Made by a program: the position numbers and the translations under genes. The notes under the pieces are model-generated. The model saw only the letters and a program-made list of their open reading frames with translations, was not told where the DNA came from and made no database searches. A stretch of 64,000 nucleotides of DNA from JBBREP01 sp963716525 (GTDB lineage Bacteria > Actinomycetota > Acidimicrobiia > IMCC26256 > PALSA-610), in the NCBI GenBank assembly GCA_963716525.1, contig OY970315.1, positions 1,922,001-1,986,000 of the forward strand. Reading direction: 5' to 3'. Position 1 is the first letter of the stretch. Each line of letters opens with the position of its first letter. Below are positions 8,058-16,179 of this stretch, one piece after another.

Positions 8058-8840
8058 CTACTCGGTTGCAGGGGTGCCGTGGCGGCCGGCGCCCGCGGCG
8101 AAACGCGACGCGCCGGCTGCGGCGTCGCCGGCCTCGAGCACGGTGCGGCCGAGGAGGTACTCGTTGTGGAGCGCCTCGTCGAGCGAGAGCTCCCACTGCT
8201 CGTAGGCCGAGCGCCGGTCGGTGCGCAGGCAGCGTTGGGGCAGCGCGGCGATCTCGTGGGCGAGCACGCGTGCGGTGGCGAGCGCCGCGCCGGGCTCGCA
8301 GAGGCGCGTGGCGAGGCCGATGTGCAGGGCCTCCTCACCCTGCACGCCGCGGCCCGTGATGATCAGGTCGAGCGCGGGGCCCATGCCGACGGCGCGCGGC
8401 AGCCGGATCGTGCCGCCGTCGACGAGCGGCACGCCCCAGCGGCGGCAGAACACGCCGAACGTTGCGTCGCGCGCCGCCACCCGCAGGTCGCACCACAGGG
8501 CGAGCTCGAGGCCGCCAGCCACCGCGTAACCCTCGACCGCCGCGATCACCGGCTTGTCGAGCAGCATGCGCGTGGGACCCATCGGCCCGTCGCCGTGCTC
8601 CACGACACGATTGCCCTGGCCGCGTGCGATGGCCTTGAGATCGGCACCCGCGCAGAACGTGCCGCCGGCGCCCGTGAGGACCGCGACCGACGCGGCATCG
8701 TCGGCCTCGAACCCGCGGAAGGCCTCGGCGAGCAGTGCGGCGGTGGGGCCGTCGACGGCGTTGCGCGCCTCGGGCCGGTCGATCGTAACGATCGTGACCG
8801 GGCCGTCGCGCTCGACCAGCACTGCATCCCCCACGCTCAC
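8058..8840 (-). CDS. enoyl-CoA hydratase/isomerase (crotonase) family protein
   Basis: 260-aa crotonase-fold protein expected to hydrate or isomerise an acyl-CoA double bond. The CoA/oxyanion motif FCAGADLKAIARGQG and the second oxyanion Gly in EGYAVAGGLELALWCDLRVA are intact. After that, DATFGVFCRRWGVPLVDGGT has Asp/Gly where a classical hydratase has the second Glu, so the exact reaction is open. Last gene of a five-gene minus operon; its GTG start overlaps the histidine phosphatase stop (GTGA at 8837-8840). Confidence 0.9.
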   Translation of the reverse strand: MSVGDAVLVERDGPVTIVTIDRPEARNAVDGPTAALLAEAFRGFEADDAASVAVLTGAGGTFCAGADLKAIARGQGNRVVEHGDGPMGPTRMLLDKPVIAAVEGYAVAGGLELALWCDLRVAARDATFGVFCRRWGVPLVDGGTIRLPRAVGMGPALDLIITGRGVQGEEALHIGLATRLCEPGAALATARVLAHEIAALPQRCLRTDRRSAYEQWELSLDEALHNEYLLGRTVLEAGDAAAGASRFAAGAGRHGTPATE

Positions 8841-9457
8841 GACGCCACCCGCTCACGGGTGGCGATGAGATGTGCGGTGTCGTTGAGGGTCGCGACCGAT
8901 CGGACGCCGCCACGCGACGCGACGATGCGTGAGATCGACGTGTAGACGGGGTCGAACCACAGCAGCCGGTCGAGCCCGGCCACGAGCGCGAGCGCGATGT
9001 TGATGACCCCGCCGTGACAGACCGCGACGACTCGCTGGCCCGGGTACTCCCCGATGATGCGGTCGAGCGCACCGGCGACGCGGGAGCGGAACGCGTCGGG
9101 AGGCTCGCCGCCGAAGTCCTCCCAGCGCCCCTCGACCATCGCCCGGAAGCGCGCGTCGTCGGTGGCGCGCAGCTCCTCGATCGGGATGTAGTGGTCGGCG
9201 CGCGCGTCGTACTCGACGAGATCGGGCGCCTCCACCGGCTCCAGCGCGCACGCGGCACCGACCGCCGCCGCGGTTTCCACGGCGCGGCGCTTCGGGCTCG
9301 TGAGCAGCACGTCGATCGGCTCGAACGCGAGCCACGCCGCGACCCGCGCCGCCTGCTCGTGCCCGCGCTCGGTGAGCCCGGGGTCGGCCGGCGCGCCGCC
9401 GGTCTCGTGCGAGTCGATACGTGTGGGTTCGGCGTGGCGGACGAGGATCAGCTCCAC
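8837..9457 (-). CDS. histidine phosphatase family protein
   Basis: Phosphoglycerate-mutase-like phosphatase, 206 aa. ELILVRHAEPTRIDS holds the RHG/RHA catalytic His, LLTSPKRRAVETA the conserved Arg block, and AVCHGGVINIAL the second His. The GTG at 9457 puts the RHA motif at residue 7-9, the usual place; the longer open frame upstream is shadow sequence. It overlaps the upstream HAD gene by 10 bases and the downstream crotonase by 4. In this operon it may remove phosphate from a small metabolite, but the substrate is not evident. Confidence 0.9.
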   Translation of the reverse strand: MELILVRHAEPTRIDSHETGGAPADPGLTERGHEQAARVAAWLAFEPIDVLLTSPKRRAVETAAAVGAACALEPVEAPDLVEYDARADHYIPIEELRATDDARFRAMVEGRWEDFGGEPPDAFRSRVAGALDRIIGEYPGQRVVAVCHGGVINIALALVAGLDRLLWFDPVYTSISRIVASRGGVRSVATLNDTAHLIATRERVAS

Positions 9458-10125
9458 GGTGGGCTCGCCGGTCCGTGCAGTGCGAGGCCGACCACGTCGG
9501 ACAGCTCGCGCAGCGCGGCGCGCGCGTCGACCACCTTGATGGTCGTCATCCCGAGCTCGCGCGCCGGCTTCAGGTTGATGCCGAGGTCGTCGAGGAACGC
9601 GCACTCGGGGGGCGTGACCTCGAGTCGTTCGCACACGAGCGCGTAGATCCGCGGGTCGGGCTTGCGCAACCCGACGCGTGCCGACTCCACGACCGTGTGG
9701 AAGAGCGTGGAGAGTTCCACGTGACGCATGTCAAACGTGTCCGAACCGCTGCGCTCGTCGACCCAGTTGTTCGTGAGCGCACCCACCTTCAGTCCTGCGT
9801 CACGCAGCGCTCGGATCGCCGACACCATCTCGGGACGCGGGCCGGAGAGCTCGGCGATGGTGGCCATCACAGTGGTGGTGCTGATCGTGTGGCCGAGCGC
9901 CGCAGCCTCTTCGTCGAGTGCGGGGCAGAACTGCTCCATCGTCAGCTCGCCGCGCTCGAGCGCGGCCCACGCGCCGGTTTCGCTGCTCGCGCGCACGATC
10001 GTCCGCGTCGTGCCGGCAGCCAGACCGGCGCGCTCGTCGTACACGTCGAAGGCGTCGAGCGGCGACGGGAACACCACACCGCCGAGATCGAACACGACGG
10101 CCCGGATCTCCTGCGTTCGCGTCAT
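9448..10125 (-). CDS. HAD-IA family hydrolase
   Basis: 225-aa HAD protein resembling the N-terminal phosphatase domain of soluble epoxide hydrolase/ACAD10 relatives, which are often encoded beside acyl-CoA genes. Motif I is VVFDLGGVVFPSP, with Gly at +2 as in that group. LTNNWVDERSG carries the motif II region, and KPDPRIYALVCERL with FLDDLGINLKPARELG carries motifs III and IV. ATG at 10125 overlaps the stop of the crotonase gene upstream (ATGA). The context, with crotonases on both sides, suggests a role in acyl-CoA metabolism. Substrate not known. Confidence 0.87.
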   Translation of the reverse strand: MTRTQEIRAVVFDLGGVVFPSPLDAFDVYDERAGLAAGTTRTIVRASSETGAWAALERGELTMEQFCPALDEEAAALGHTISTTTVMATIAELSGPRPEMVSAIRALRDAGLKVGALTNNWVDERSGSDTFDMRHVELSTLFHTVVESARVGLRKPDPRIYALVCERLEVTPPECAFLDDLGINLKPARELGMTTIKVVDARAALRELSDVVGLALHGPASPPWS

Positions 10126-10895
10126 GTCGCGAGGTCGTCGCCCGGGCGGAGATCGGCGTCGCGCTTGTCGACGAATGCCTGGCGCAGTTCGTCGGAGTCG
10201 CCGTAGAGGTTGATCTCGAACGTGTAGCCCTGCTCCATGCGGTACGAACGCTTGACGTCGACCGGATCGATCATGTTCATCGACTCCTTGGCGCGCCGCA
10301 CCACGAGCGTGCTCTTGGCCGCGATCGTCTCGGCGATCTCGAGCGCCGCGCCGAGCAACTCGTCGCGTGGCACCACGCGCTCGACCGCGCCGTAGTGCTG
10401 GAGCTCGTGGGCGGTCGCCATCGCGCCGGTGAGGAACATCGCGCGCATCTTGTGCGGCGGCACGAGGCGAGCGAGGTGCGTGGCCGTGCCGAGCGCGCCG
10501 CGGTCGATCTCGGGCACGCCGAACGTGGCGTCGTCCGACGCGACGATGATGTCGGCGTTGCCCGCGAGGCCGATGCCGCCGCCGAGGCAGAAGCCGTTGA
10601 CCGCGGCGACCACCGGTACCTCGCAGTCGTACACCGCGGCGAAAGCGGCGAAGCAACCGCGGTTCACGCCGATCATCGACTTGTTGGTGGGATCGGCCGC
10701 CAGCTCCTTGATGTCGACGCCGGCCTGGAAGCCCTTGCCCTCGGCCTGGAGGATCACCACGTGCACCGACGGGTCGTGGCCCGCGTAGAGGATCGCGTCG
10801 GCCAGCTCGTACCAGCCCGCGACGGGCAGTGCATTCACCGGCGGGTTGTCGATCGTGACGACGGCGATCGCCCCGCGGCGCTCCGAACGGATCAT
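10122..10895 (-). CDS. enoyl-CoA hydratase/isomerase (crotonase) family protein
   Basis: 257-aa crotonase. IRSERRGAIAVVTIDNPPVN opens the fold; KGFQAGVDIKEL is the first oxyanion block and NGFCLGGGIGLAGNADIIVA the second. FGVPEIDRGALGTATHLARLV has Glu at the first catalytic-acid position. The tail YTFEINLYGDSDELRQAFVDKR is typical of the family. It differs clearly from the other crotonase in this operon, so the two may act on different acyl-CoAs. It overlaps its neighbours by four bases on both sides (ATGA), so the operon is tightly coupled. Confidence 0.9.
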   Translation of the reverse strand: MIRSERRGAIAVVTIDNPPVNALPVAGWYELADAILYAGHDPSVHVVILQAEGKGFQAGVDIKELAADPTNKSMIGVNRGCFAAFAAVYDCEVPVVAAVNGFCLGGGIGLAGNADIIVASDDATFGVPEIDRGALGTATHLARLVPPHKMRAMFLTGAMATAHELQHYGAVERVVPRDELLGAALEIAETIAAKSTLVVRRAKESMNMIDPVDVKRSYRMEQGYTFEINLYGDSDELRQAFVDKRDADLRPGDDLAT

Positions 10896-11786
10896 GGCGC
10901 CGGCACCGTACCCGCCATGCGCGCGATCCCGTCCTGCCAGCGCACGCGGCACGGACCGGTGATCACGCGACGCTTCGTGGTGTCGCAGGCCACGCTCGCG
11001 ATCGTGTGCTCGGTCGGCTGGAACTTCGCCTCGATGCCCGCCCGCTCCGCGAGCAGCATGCACCACTCCTCGATGCTCACCACCTCGTCGCCGGCCCAGT
11101 TGACGATCGTGGCCGGTACCGACGCGGCGTCGAGCAGCGACGGGATCTGGGCGACGATGTCGTCGACGTGGATCGGGTTGTACTCGCTCGGGGCGTCGGC
11201 GTGCACCGGCACCGCATGACCGGCCCGCATCATCGCGAGGTGGAACATCGGCCACCCGAAGTCGTCGCCGTACGGCACCGAGAGGCGTGCGATCGTGGTG
11301 GGCAGGTCGAACGCACGCGCACCGAAGCGGGCCATCGCCTCGGCTGCGATCTTCGTGATGCTGTAGGTGGGCATGAAGCCGAAGGCGCGATGGTTGTCGC
11401 CGAGCGGATCGGTCTCCGCGAAGCGGCGATGACCGTCGGGTTCGTACACCGCGGTGGAGGAGCAGTGCAGGAATGCGCGGGCCCCCGAACACCGCTGCAT
11501 CAGGAAGCCGAGGGCCTCCACGTTCGCGGCGATGTCGCGATCGAAGTCGTTGGTCTTCGCCACCGCGAAGTGCAGCACCACGTCGAAGTCGCCGTCGAGC
11601 GCGGAGAAATCGGCCTGCTCGAAGTCGACCGTCACGCACGTGACGCCTGCGGACTCCAGGCGCGTGCGCGCGCCCGCATCGCCGAAGCGCGCGATGGCCA
11701 CCACCTCGTTGGCGCCGCCGCGCGAGCGCAACGGCGACCGGGCCGCCTACCTGGCCGGTGGCGCCGGTGATCAGGATCCGTTCCAC
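10892..11786 (-). pseudogene. NAD(P)-dependent epimerase/dehydratase, frameshifted
   Basis: Extended SDR, first gene of the five-gene minus operon. GTG 11786 gives VERILITGATGQVGGPVAVA, the Rossmann loop, but in a different frame from the rest. Near 11725 the homology continues as LRSRGGANEVVAIARF. The remainder is intact: a FLHCSSTAVYEPDG catalytic Ser region, YSITKIAAE as the YxxxK motif, and TIARLSVPYGDD. A one-base indel in GCGCTCGCGCGG explains the break. If the assembly is wrong here, the protein is normal at about 297 aa. The ATG at 11804 is an alternative start. Confidence 0.83.
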
Positions 11787-11829
11787 GGGCGGAGATTGAC
11801 ACATCGCCCGGCCGCCACGCAGGCTGACC

Positions 11830-11857
11830 GGCCGAGCGTCGCGAGGGAAGGCCCACC
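11830..11857 (+). repeat. short GC-rich repeat F, copy 2
   Basis: GGCCGAGC, three bases, then GCGAGGGAAGGCCCACC, matching 6562-6587. It lies in the divergent gap between the epimerase and SDR genes, 31 bases before the SDR start. Confidence 0.45.
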
Positions 11858-11888
11858 GTCCCGCCGCGAAGCGAAGGAGACCGAGGAG

Positions 11889-12749
11889 ATGCGCGATTCG
11901 CTCACCGGGAAGGTGGTGCTGGTCACCGGGGCCAGCCGCGGCATCGGCGCGGGCATTGCCCGCCGCTTTGCCGCCGAGGGCGGGCGCGTCGCGATCGCGG
12001 CCCGCAGCCTGGAGCCGGGCAGCGGCGGGCACCTCCCGGGCTCACTCGAGGAGCTGGCCGGCGAGATCCGCGCCGACGGTGGTGAGGCCGTGCCGATCGC
12101 AGCCGACCTCGCCGACCCGAGCACACCGCACGCCGAGCTGATCGCCGAGGTCGAACGGCGCCTGGGCCCCGTCGACGTGCTCGTGAACAATGCGGCCGCC
12201 TGCTACTACATCCCGTTCGAGAAGGTCTCCGACAAGCGCCTGCGCGTGGCGTTCGAGGTGAACGTGCTCGCGCCGTTCCAGCTCGCGCAGGCCGTGATCG
12301 GCCCGATGGCCGGGCGCGGCGGCGGGCACGTGCTCAACATCACGTCGGGCATCGTCGATCCGCCGCACGGACCGCCGTTCACCACGGCGACGGCGAACCA
12401 GAAGCTCGCGACCACCTACGCCGTGAGCAAGGCCGCGCTCGACCGGCTGACGATCGCGCTCGCGGTGGAGTACGAGGGCAGGGTGGCGGTGAATGCGCTC
12501 GCGCCGCAGGCCGCGGTCGCCACCGAGGGCGCGACGGCTGTGATGGAGCTCCCCGAGGACTGGTGCGAACCGATGGAGACGATGGTGGAGGCATCGCTCG
12601 CGCTCTGCACGGGCGGCCTCGACGACACCGGTCACGTGACGAAGAGCCTGAGCCTCCTGCGCGAGCGCGGCCGGACGGTGCGCACGCTCGACGGGCGCCG
12701 CGAGTTCGACGCGTCGCAGTGGCTCGGTGCACCGGCCAGGAGGGTGTGA
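11889..12749 (+). CDS. SDR family NAD(P)-dependent oxidoreductase
   Basis: 286-aa classical short-chain dehydrogenase. The cofactor loop is VLVTGASRGIGAGIARRFA, followed by DVLVNNAA. The Tyr-Lys pair is in TYAVSKAALDRL, and LNITSG has the catalytic Ser. A roughly 15-residue insertion after the first Arg (ARSLEPGSGGHLPGS) is seen in a subset of actinobacterial SDRs. GAGGAG sits before the ATG at 11889, which fixes the start inside a longer open frame. The SnoaL-like gene follows 87 bases later and could be co-transcribed. Substrate unknown. Confidence 0.92.
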   Translation: MRDSLTGKVVLVTGASRGIGAGIARRFAAEGGRVAIAARSLEPGSGGHLPGSLEELAGEIRADGGEAVPIAADLADPSTPHAELIAEVERRLGPVDVLVNNAAACYYIPFEKVSDKRLRVAFEVNVLAPFQLAQAVIGPMAGRGGGHVLNITSGIVDPPHGPPFTTATANQKLATTYAVSKAALDRLTIALAVEYEGRVAVNALAPQAAVATEGATAVMELPEDWCEPMETMVEASLALCTGGLDDTGHVTKSLSLLRERGRTVRTLDGRREFDASQWLGAPARRV

Positions 12750-12836
12750 TGGCCACTGCCGGTGCCCGTGGGGGCGCGAGCCCCACGGATCCATTCGACC
12801 TACTGTGCCGTTCGGCCGGCGAGGAGGCGAGCGGGC

Positions 12837-13289
12837 GTGGAGCATGATTACGAACAGATCCGCGCGCTCATCCACGAATACTGCTTCCGCATCGACGCCG
12901 GTGATCTCGACGGGCTCGCCGCGCTGTTCGACCGCGCCGAGCTGGGGTCGTCGGTACGACCCGAGCGGATGCGCGGGAGCGAGCAGGTCCGCCACTACTA
13001 CGACGGCGTGATCCTCCACGAAGACGGCACGCCGCAGACGATGCACTGCATCACGAACGTGACGATCACGATGGCCGCCGACGAACAGTCGGCGACGGCG
13101 CGGTCCTACTTCACCGTGCTCCAGAGCCGTCCCGACCTCGCGCTCCAGCCGATCATCGCCGGGCAGTACCGCGACCGTTTCGCGCGTGACGGTGGCTGGC
13201 ACTTCACCGAGCGGATCATCCATCCCGATCGCATCGGCGACCTCAGCCGCCACATGTCGCCCCGCTGGATCCCCGGCCCCAGCGCCTGA
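12837..13289 (+). CDS. nuclear transport factor 2/SnoaL-like protein
   Basis: 150-aa alpha+beta barrel protein of the NTF2-like superfamily, which includes isomerases, hydratases and non-catalytic binders. Typical pattern: YEQIRALIHEYCFRIDAGDL, then LAALFDRAEL, then HCITNVTITM and GQYRDRFARDGGWHFTERII. The GTG at 12837 has GAGGAGG upstream; the open frame extends 25 codons further but without a ribosome site. It often pairs with SDR or Rieske enzymes, and here an SDR is directly upstream. I cannot name the substrate. Confidence 0.87.
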   Translation: MEHDYEQIRALIHEYCFRIDAGDLDGLAALFDRAELGSSVRPERMRGSEQVRHYYDGVILHEDGTPQTMHCITNVTITMAADEQSATARSYFTVLQSRPDLALQPIIAGQYRDRFARDGGWHFTERIIHPDRIGDLSRHMSPRWIPGPSA

Positions 13290-13337
13290 ACACCACGTCG
13301 CGCTGCTCGAGGCTTCTCAGGCGGCTGATTTGGATCG

Positions 13338-14090
13338 GTGCAGTGGTCCGGTACCGTCGCCAATGTGGTCGTGGCGCACGCGTCGCGCGGCAAAGGTGCG
13401 AGCGCGATCGCCGGTGCGGTCGGCATCACCGCTCGCGGGGTCACGCACCGCTACCACACGGCCGACGGCACGCTGACCGTCCTCGATGCCGTCGACCTCG
13501 ACGTCGCGCCGGGTGAGTTCGTCGCGGTCACCGGCGCGTCGGGCGCGGGCAAGACCACGCTGCTGTCGCTCGTCGGGGGGCTCGACGCGGTGCAGCAGGG
13601 CACGATCGTCGTGGGTGACGAGGAGCTGACCGGACTGTCGCGCGATGCGCTTGCCGCGTACCGCCAGCGCACGATCGGCTTCGTGTTCCAGGACTACGGG
13701 CTGCTCGACATGCTCACCGCCTACGAGAATGTCGAGCTCGCGCTCGCCGTCGCCGGGGCGCACCGCGGCGAGCGCCGCCGGCGCGCCGGCGCGCTGCTCG
13801 ACGCGGTCGGGTTGCGTGATCGCCGCTCGCACCGCCCCGCCGCGCTGTCCGGCGGGGAGCGCCAGCGCGTCGCGATCGCCCGCGCCCTCGCGAACCAGCC
13901 GCGGCTCGTGCTGGCCGACGAGCCCACCGGCAACCTCGACGACACCGCCACGCATCGCGTGCTCGAGCTGCTGCGCTCGCTGCCCGCCGAGCACGCCTGC
14001 ACGGTGGTCACCGTCACGCACAACACCACCGTCGCCGGCGCCGCCGACCGTGAGCTGCGCCTGGCCGGCGGCCGCCTGGTCCAGCCGTGA
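13338..14090 (+). CDS. ABC transporter ATP-binding protein (MacB/LolD-like)
   Basis: 250-aa ATPase of the type that works with FtsX-like permeases. Walker A GASGAGKTT, Q-loop FVFQDYGLLD, signature LSGGERQRVA, Walker B LVLADEPTGNLD and the switch His in VTHNTT are all intact. The N-terminal 30 residues before ITARGVTHRY are weakly conserved, so an internal GTG may be the true start. The permease follows after 19 bases, and an SGNH-like lipoprotein follows that. MacB-like pairs act in mechanotransmission (extracting lipoproteins, peptides or drugs), not in classical import. Confidence 0.92.
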   Translation: MQWSGTVANVVVAHASRGKGASAIAGAVGITARGVTHRYHTADGTLTVLDAVDLDVAPGEFVAVTGASGAGKTTLLSLVGGLDAVQQGTIVVGDEELTGLSRDALAAYRQRTIGFVFQDYGLLDMLTAYENVELALAVAGAHRGERRRRAGALLDAVGLRDRRSHRPAALSGGERQRVAIARALANQPRLVLADEPTGNLDDTATHRVLELLRSLPAEHACTVVTVTHNTTVAGAADRELRLAGGRLVQP

Positions 14091-14109
14091 CCGCGAGCCG
14101 GGACGTCGC

Positions 14110-15462
14110 GTGAGCTGGCGCGATGCCGTCGTCCTCGCGGCGCGCAGCGTGCGCCGGCGGATCGGGCGCGCCGTGCTCACCGTCGCGGCGATCGCGCTCG
14201 CGTCGGCGCTGCTGTCGTCGCTGCTGATCGCGGGCGGCGTCGCCCGCTCGCGGGTGCTCGACGAGGTGAGCAAGGGCGGACCGCTCGCCGGCATCCGGGT
14301 CGACGCCGCGGCGCCGGTGGTCGGCCAGCTCGACGACACCAGCGGCAAGGACATCCACGGCGCGGCGAAGACGATCGACGACGCGGCGCGTGCCCGCATC
14401 GCCGAGCTCGCCGAGGTGCGCTCGGTGCTGTCGGTGATGGTGCAGCCGGTGTTCGTGGTCCCGCCCGCGCCGGCGGTCATCGCGAGCGCGCCCGCCACGG
14501 TGCGGAGCACGGAGGCCGTGGCGACGCCGCGCCCGTTCGGCGACGGCCTCGTCGGCGCCGATCTCGGGCGCGCGAGCGACCTCCCGGTCACGTTGCTCGC
14601 CGGGCGGCTGCCCGACCCGGCTTCGCTCACCGAGATCGCGGTCACCGACGGCTACCTCCACGCGCTCGGCCTGCACGACACGCAGGCGAAGCTGGTGGTG
14701 GGCACGGAGCTGGAGTACGGCTCGGCGCGTGTCTACCGGTCGCTCGGCGCGTCGACGCGGCGCGGCCGCTGGATCCGGGCCGAGATCGTGGGTGTCGTGG
14801 CCCAGGACGTCGACAGCCACGAATCGCTGCTCGCGCCGATCGAAGCGGTGCGCGCGGCGCGGTCGTGGACGGTCACGGGCGACAACCCCAGTGTGTTCGG
14901 CACACCGCAGAGTCCCTACGCCGCGCTCTTCGTGGTGGCCGACGGCCTCGACGCCGTACCCCGGGTGCGGCAGCGGATCACCGCGGTCGGCTACGCGAAC
15001 AGCGCGCCGGAGACCGTGATCGCCAACGTGCAGCGCTACGTGCACGTGGTGGAGATCGTGCTCGGCGGCATCGGGCTGATCGGGCTCGTGATCGCCGCGC
15101 TGGGTATCAGCAACGCGATGCTCGCGGCCGTGCGCGAACGCCGCCGGGAGATCGGGGTGATGAAGGCGATCGGCGCACGCGATCGCGACGTGCGGCGGGT
15201 GTTCCTGCTCGAGGCGGCGTTTCTCGGCGCGCTTGGCGGCGCGATCGGCACCTTGCTCGGTTGGGTCATCGCCCGCACGCTCGCCGCCGTGGTCAACAAC
15301 TTCTTGCAGAGCCAGGGCCTCGCGGGCGTGGGCGTGAGCCTGCCGGTCACGGTGTTCGCGGTGGGAGTGTTCGGTGCGGCCGCGCTCGCGCTCGTGGCCG
15401 GCACGCTGCCGGCCCAGCGTGCCGCCCGGCTTCCGGCGCGCCAAGCAATGGGTGACCTGTGA
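14110..15462 (+). CDS. ABC transporter permease (FtsX/MacB-like)
   Basis: 450-aa inner-membrane permease: one N-terminal helix (about 18-45), a large extracytoplasmic domain (about 45-310), and three C-terminal helices (VEIVLGGIGLIGLVIAALG; FLGALGGAIGTLLGWVIA; VTVFAVGVFGAAALALVAG). The ERRREIGVMKAIGARDRDV loop is the FtsX/MacB coupling segment. GTG 14110 is chosen because it directly precedes SWRDAVVLAARSVRRR, the usual start of such permeases. The SGNH-like gene starts in its stop codon. Partner of the upstream ATPase. Confidence 0.92.
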   Translation: MSWRDAVVLAARSVRRRIGRAVLTVAAIALASALLSSLLIAGGVARSRVLDEVSKGGPLAGIRVDAAAPVVGQLDDTSGKDIHGAAKTIDDAARARIAELAEVRSVLSVMVQPVFVVPPAPAVIASAPATVRSTEAVATPRPFGDGLVGADLGRASDLPVTLLAGRLPDPASLTEIAVTDGYLHALGLHDTQAKLVVGTELEYGSARVYRSLGASTRRGRWIRAEIVGVVAQDVDSHESLLAPIEAVRAARSWTVTGDNPSVFGTPQSPYAALFVVADGLDAVPRVRQRITAVGYANSAPETVIANVQRYVHVVEIVLGGIGLIGLVIAALGISNAMLAAVRERRREIGVMKAIGARDRDVRRVFLLEAAFLGALGGAIGTLLGWVIARTLAAVVNNFLQSQGLAGVGVSLPVTVFAVGVFGAAALALVAGTLPAQRAARLPARQAMGDL

Positions 15463-16178
15463 CCGGGCTGCGCGGGACGCGGACCGTCGCCGCCGCGATC
15501 GGGTGCGCGCTCGCGGTCACGTGCGCCGCCGCGTGCGGAAACGGCGGCAGCACGGCGCGCGGTTCCCGCGACGCGCCCCTTTCGCCCGCCGCGGCGCAGC
15601 CGACGTTCGTGGTGATCGGCGACACCGCGAGCGCTCCGGTCGACGACTCGATCCCGGTGAGCGAGAGCTGGCCGCAGTGGTTCTTCCGTACCGCGCTGAG
15701 CCGCAACACCGTCTTCGTGAACCTCTCGATGCGGGTCGTGCCGGCCCATCTCGCGGTGCGCGACGAGCTGCCGGTGGCCCGGCAGCTGCACCCCACCATC
15801 GCCGGCGTGCTGCTCGGCTTCGCCGACGCGGCCGAGTCGGCTCCACCGGGTGACTTCGCGGCGTCGCTCGACACCGTCGTCGCCGGCGTGCACGCGGCCG
15901 GCGCGCACACGGTGCTGCTGGCCACGCTGCCCGACGAGGTGCCCGGCGTGGTGCCGTACAACCGCGAGATCGTCGCCATCGCGCAGCGCGACGGTGCGGT
16001 GCTCGTCGACCTGCGGCCCCTGCACGTGACGTTCGTGAAGGATCCGCGCGACGTCACGCCGGTGCCCGACCGGGCCAGCCAACGCTCGATCGCGACCGCG
16101 TTCGCCGCCGCGTACCGCGCCGCGGTGCCGGGCGCGGTGCCGGGCGCGGTGCCGGGCGTGCCGCCCGCCGCGCCGTGA
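15459..16178 (+). CDS. SGNH-fold-like lipoprotein, catalytic Ser not conserved
   Basis: 239-aa exported protein with a lipobox-like ALAVTCAAAC and then a Gly/Ser linker. The core looks like an SGNH hydrolase: FVVIGDTASAPVDDS at the block I position, VLLATLPDEVP, and a C-terminal VPDRASQRSIATAF. Block I reads GDT rather than GDS and no block V DxxH is visible, so it may bind rather than cleave. It is coupled to the FtsX gene by a GTGA overlap, which suggests it is the lipoprotein partner of that transporter. The tail is a three-fold repeat (VPGA units). Confidence 0.72.
   Translation: MTGLRGTRTVAAAIGCALAVTCAAACGNGGSTARGSRDAPLSPAAAQPTFVVIGDTASAPVDDSIPVSESWPQWFFRTALSRNTVFVNLSMRVVPAHLAVRDELPVARQLHPTIAGVLLGFADAAESAPPGDFAASLDTVVAGVHAAGAHTVLLATLPDEVPGVVPYNREIVAIAQRDGAVLVDLRPLHVTFVKDPRDVTPVPDRASQRSIATAFAAAYRAAVPGAVPGAVPGVPPAAP
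16122..16157 (+). repeat. 12-bp tandem repeat, three units
   Basis: GCGGTGCCGGGC repeated three times inside the end of the SGNH-like gene, encoding AVPG units before the stop. Being a multiple of three bases, copy number can change without breaking the frame. Confidence 0.85.
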
Positions 16179-16179
16179 G

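Noticed and set aside
7298..10125. Two HAD proteins with Gly in place of the +2 Asp of motif I as a novel inactive pair
   Set aside because: Gly at that position (DFGGxL/DLGGxx) is common in HAD-IA relatives, so it is a known family variant and not special to this window.
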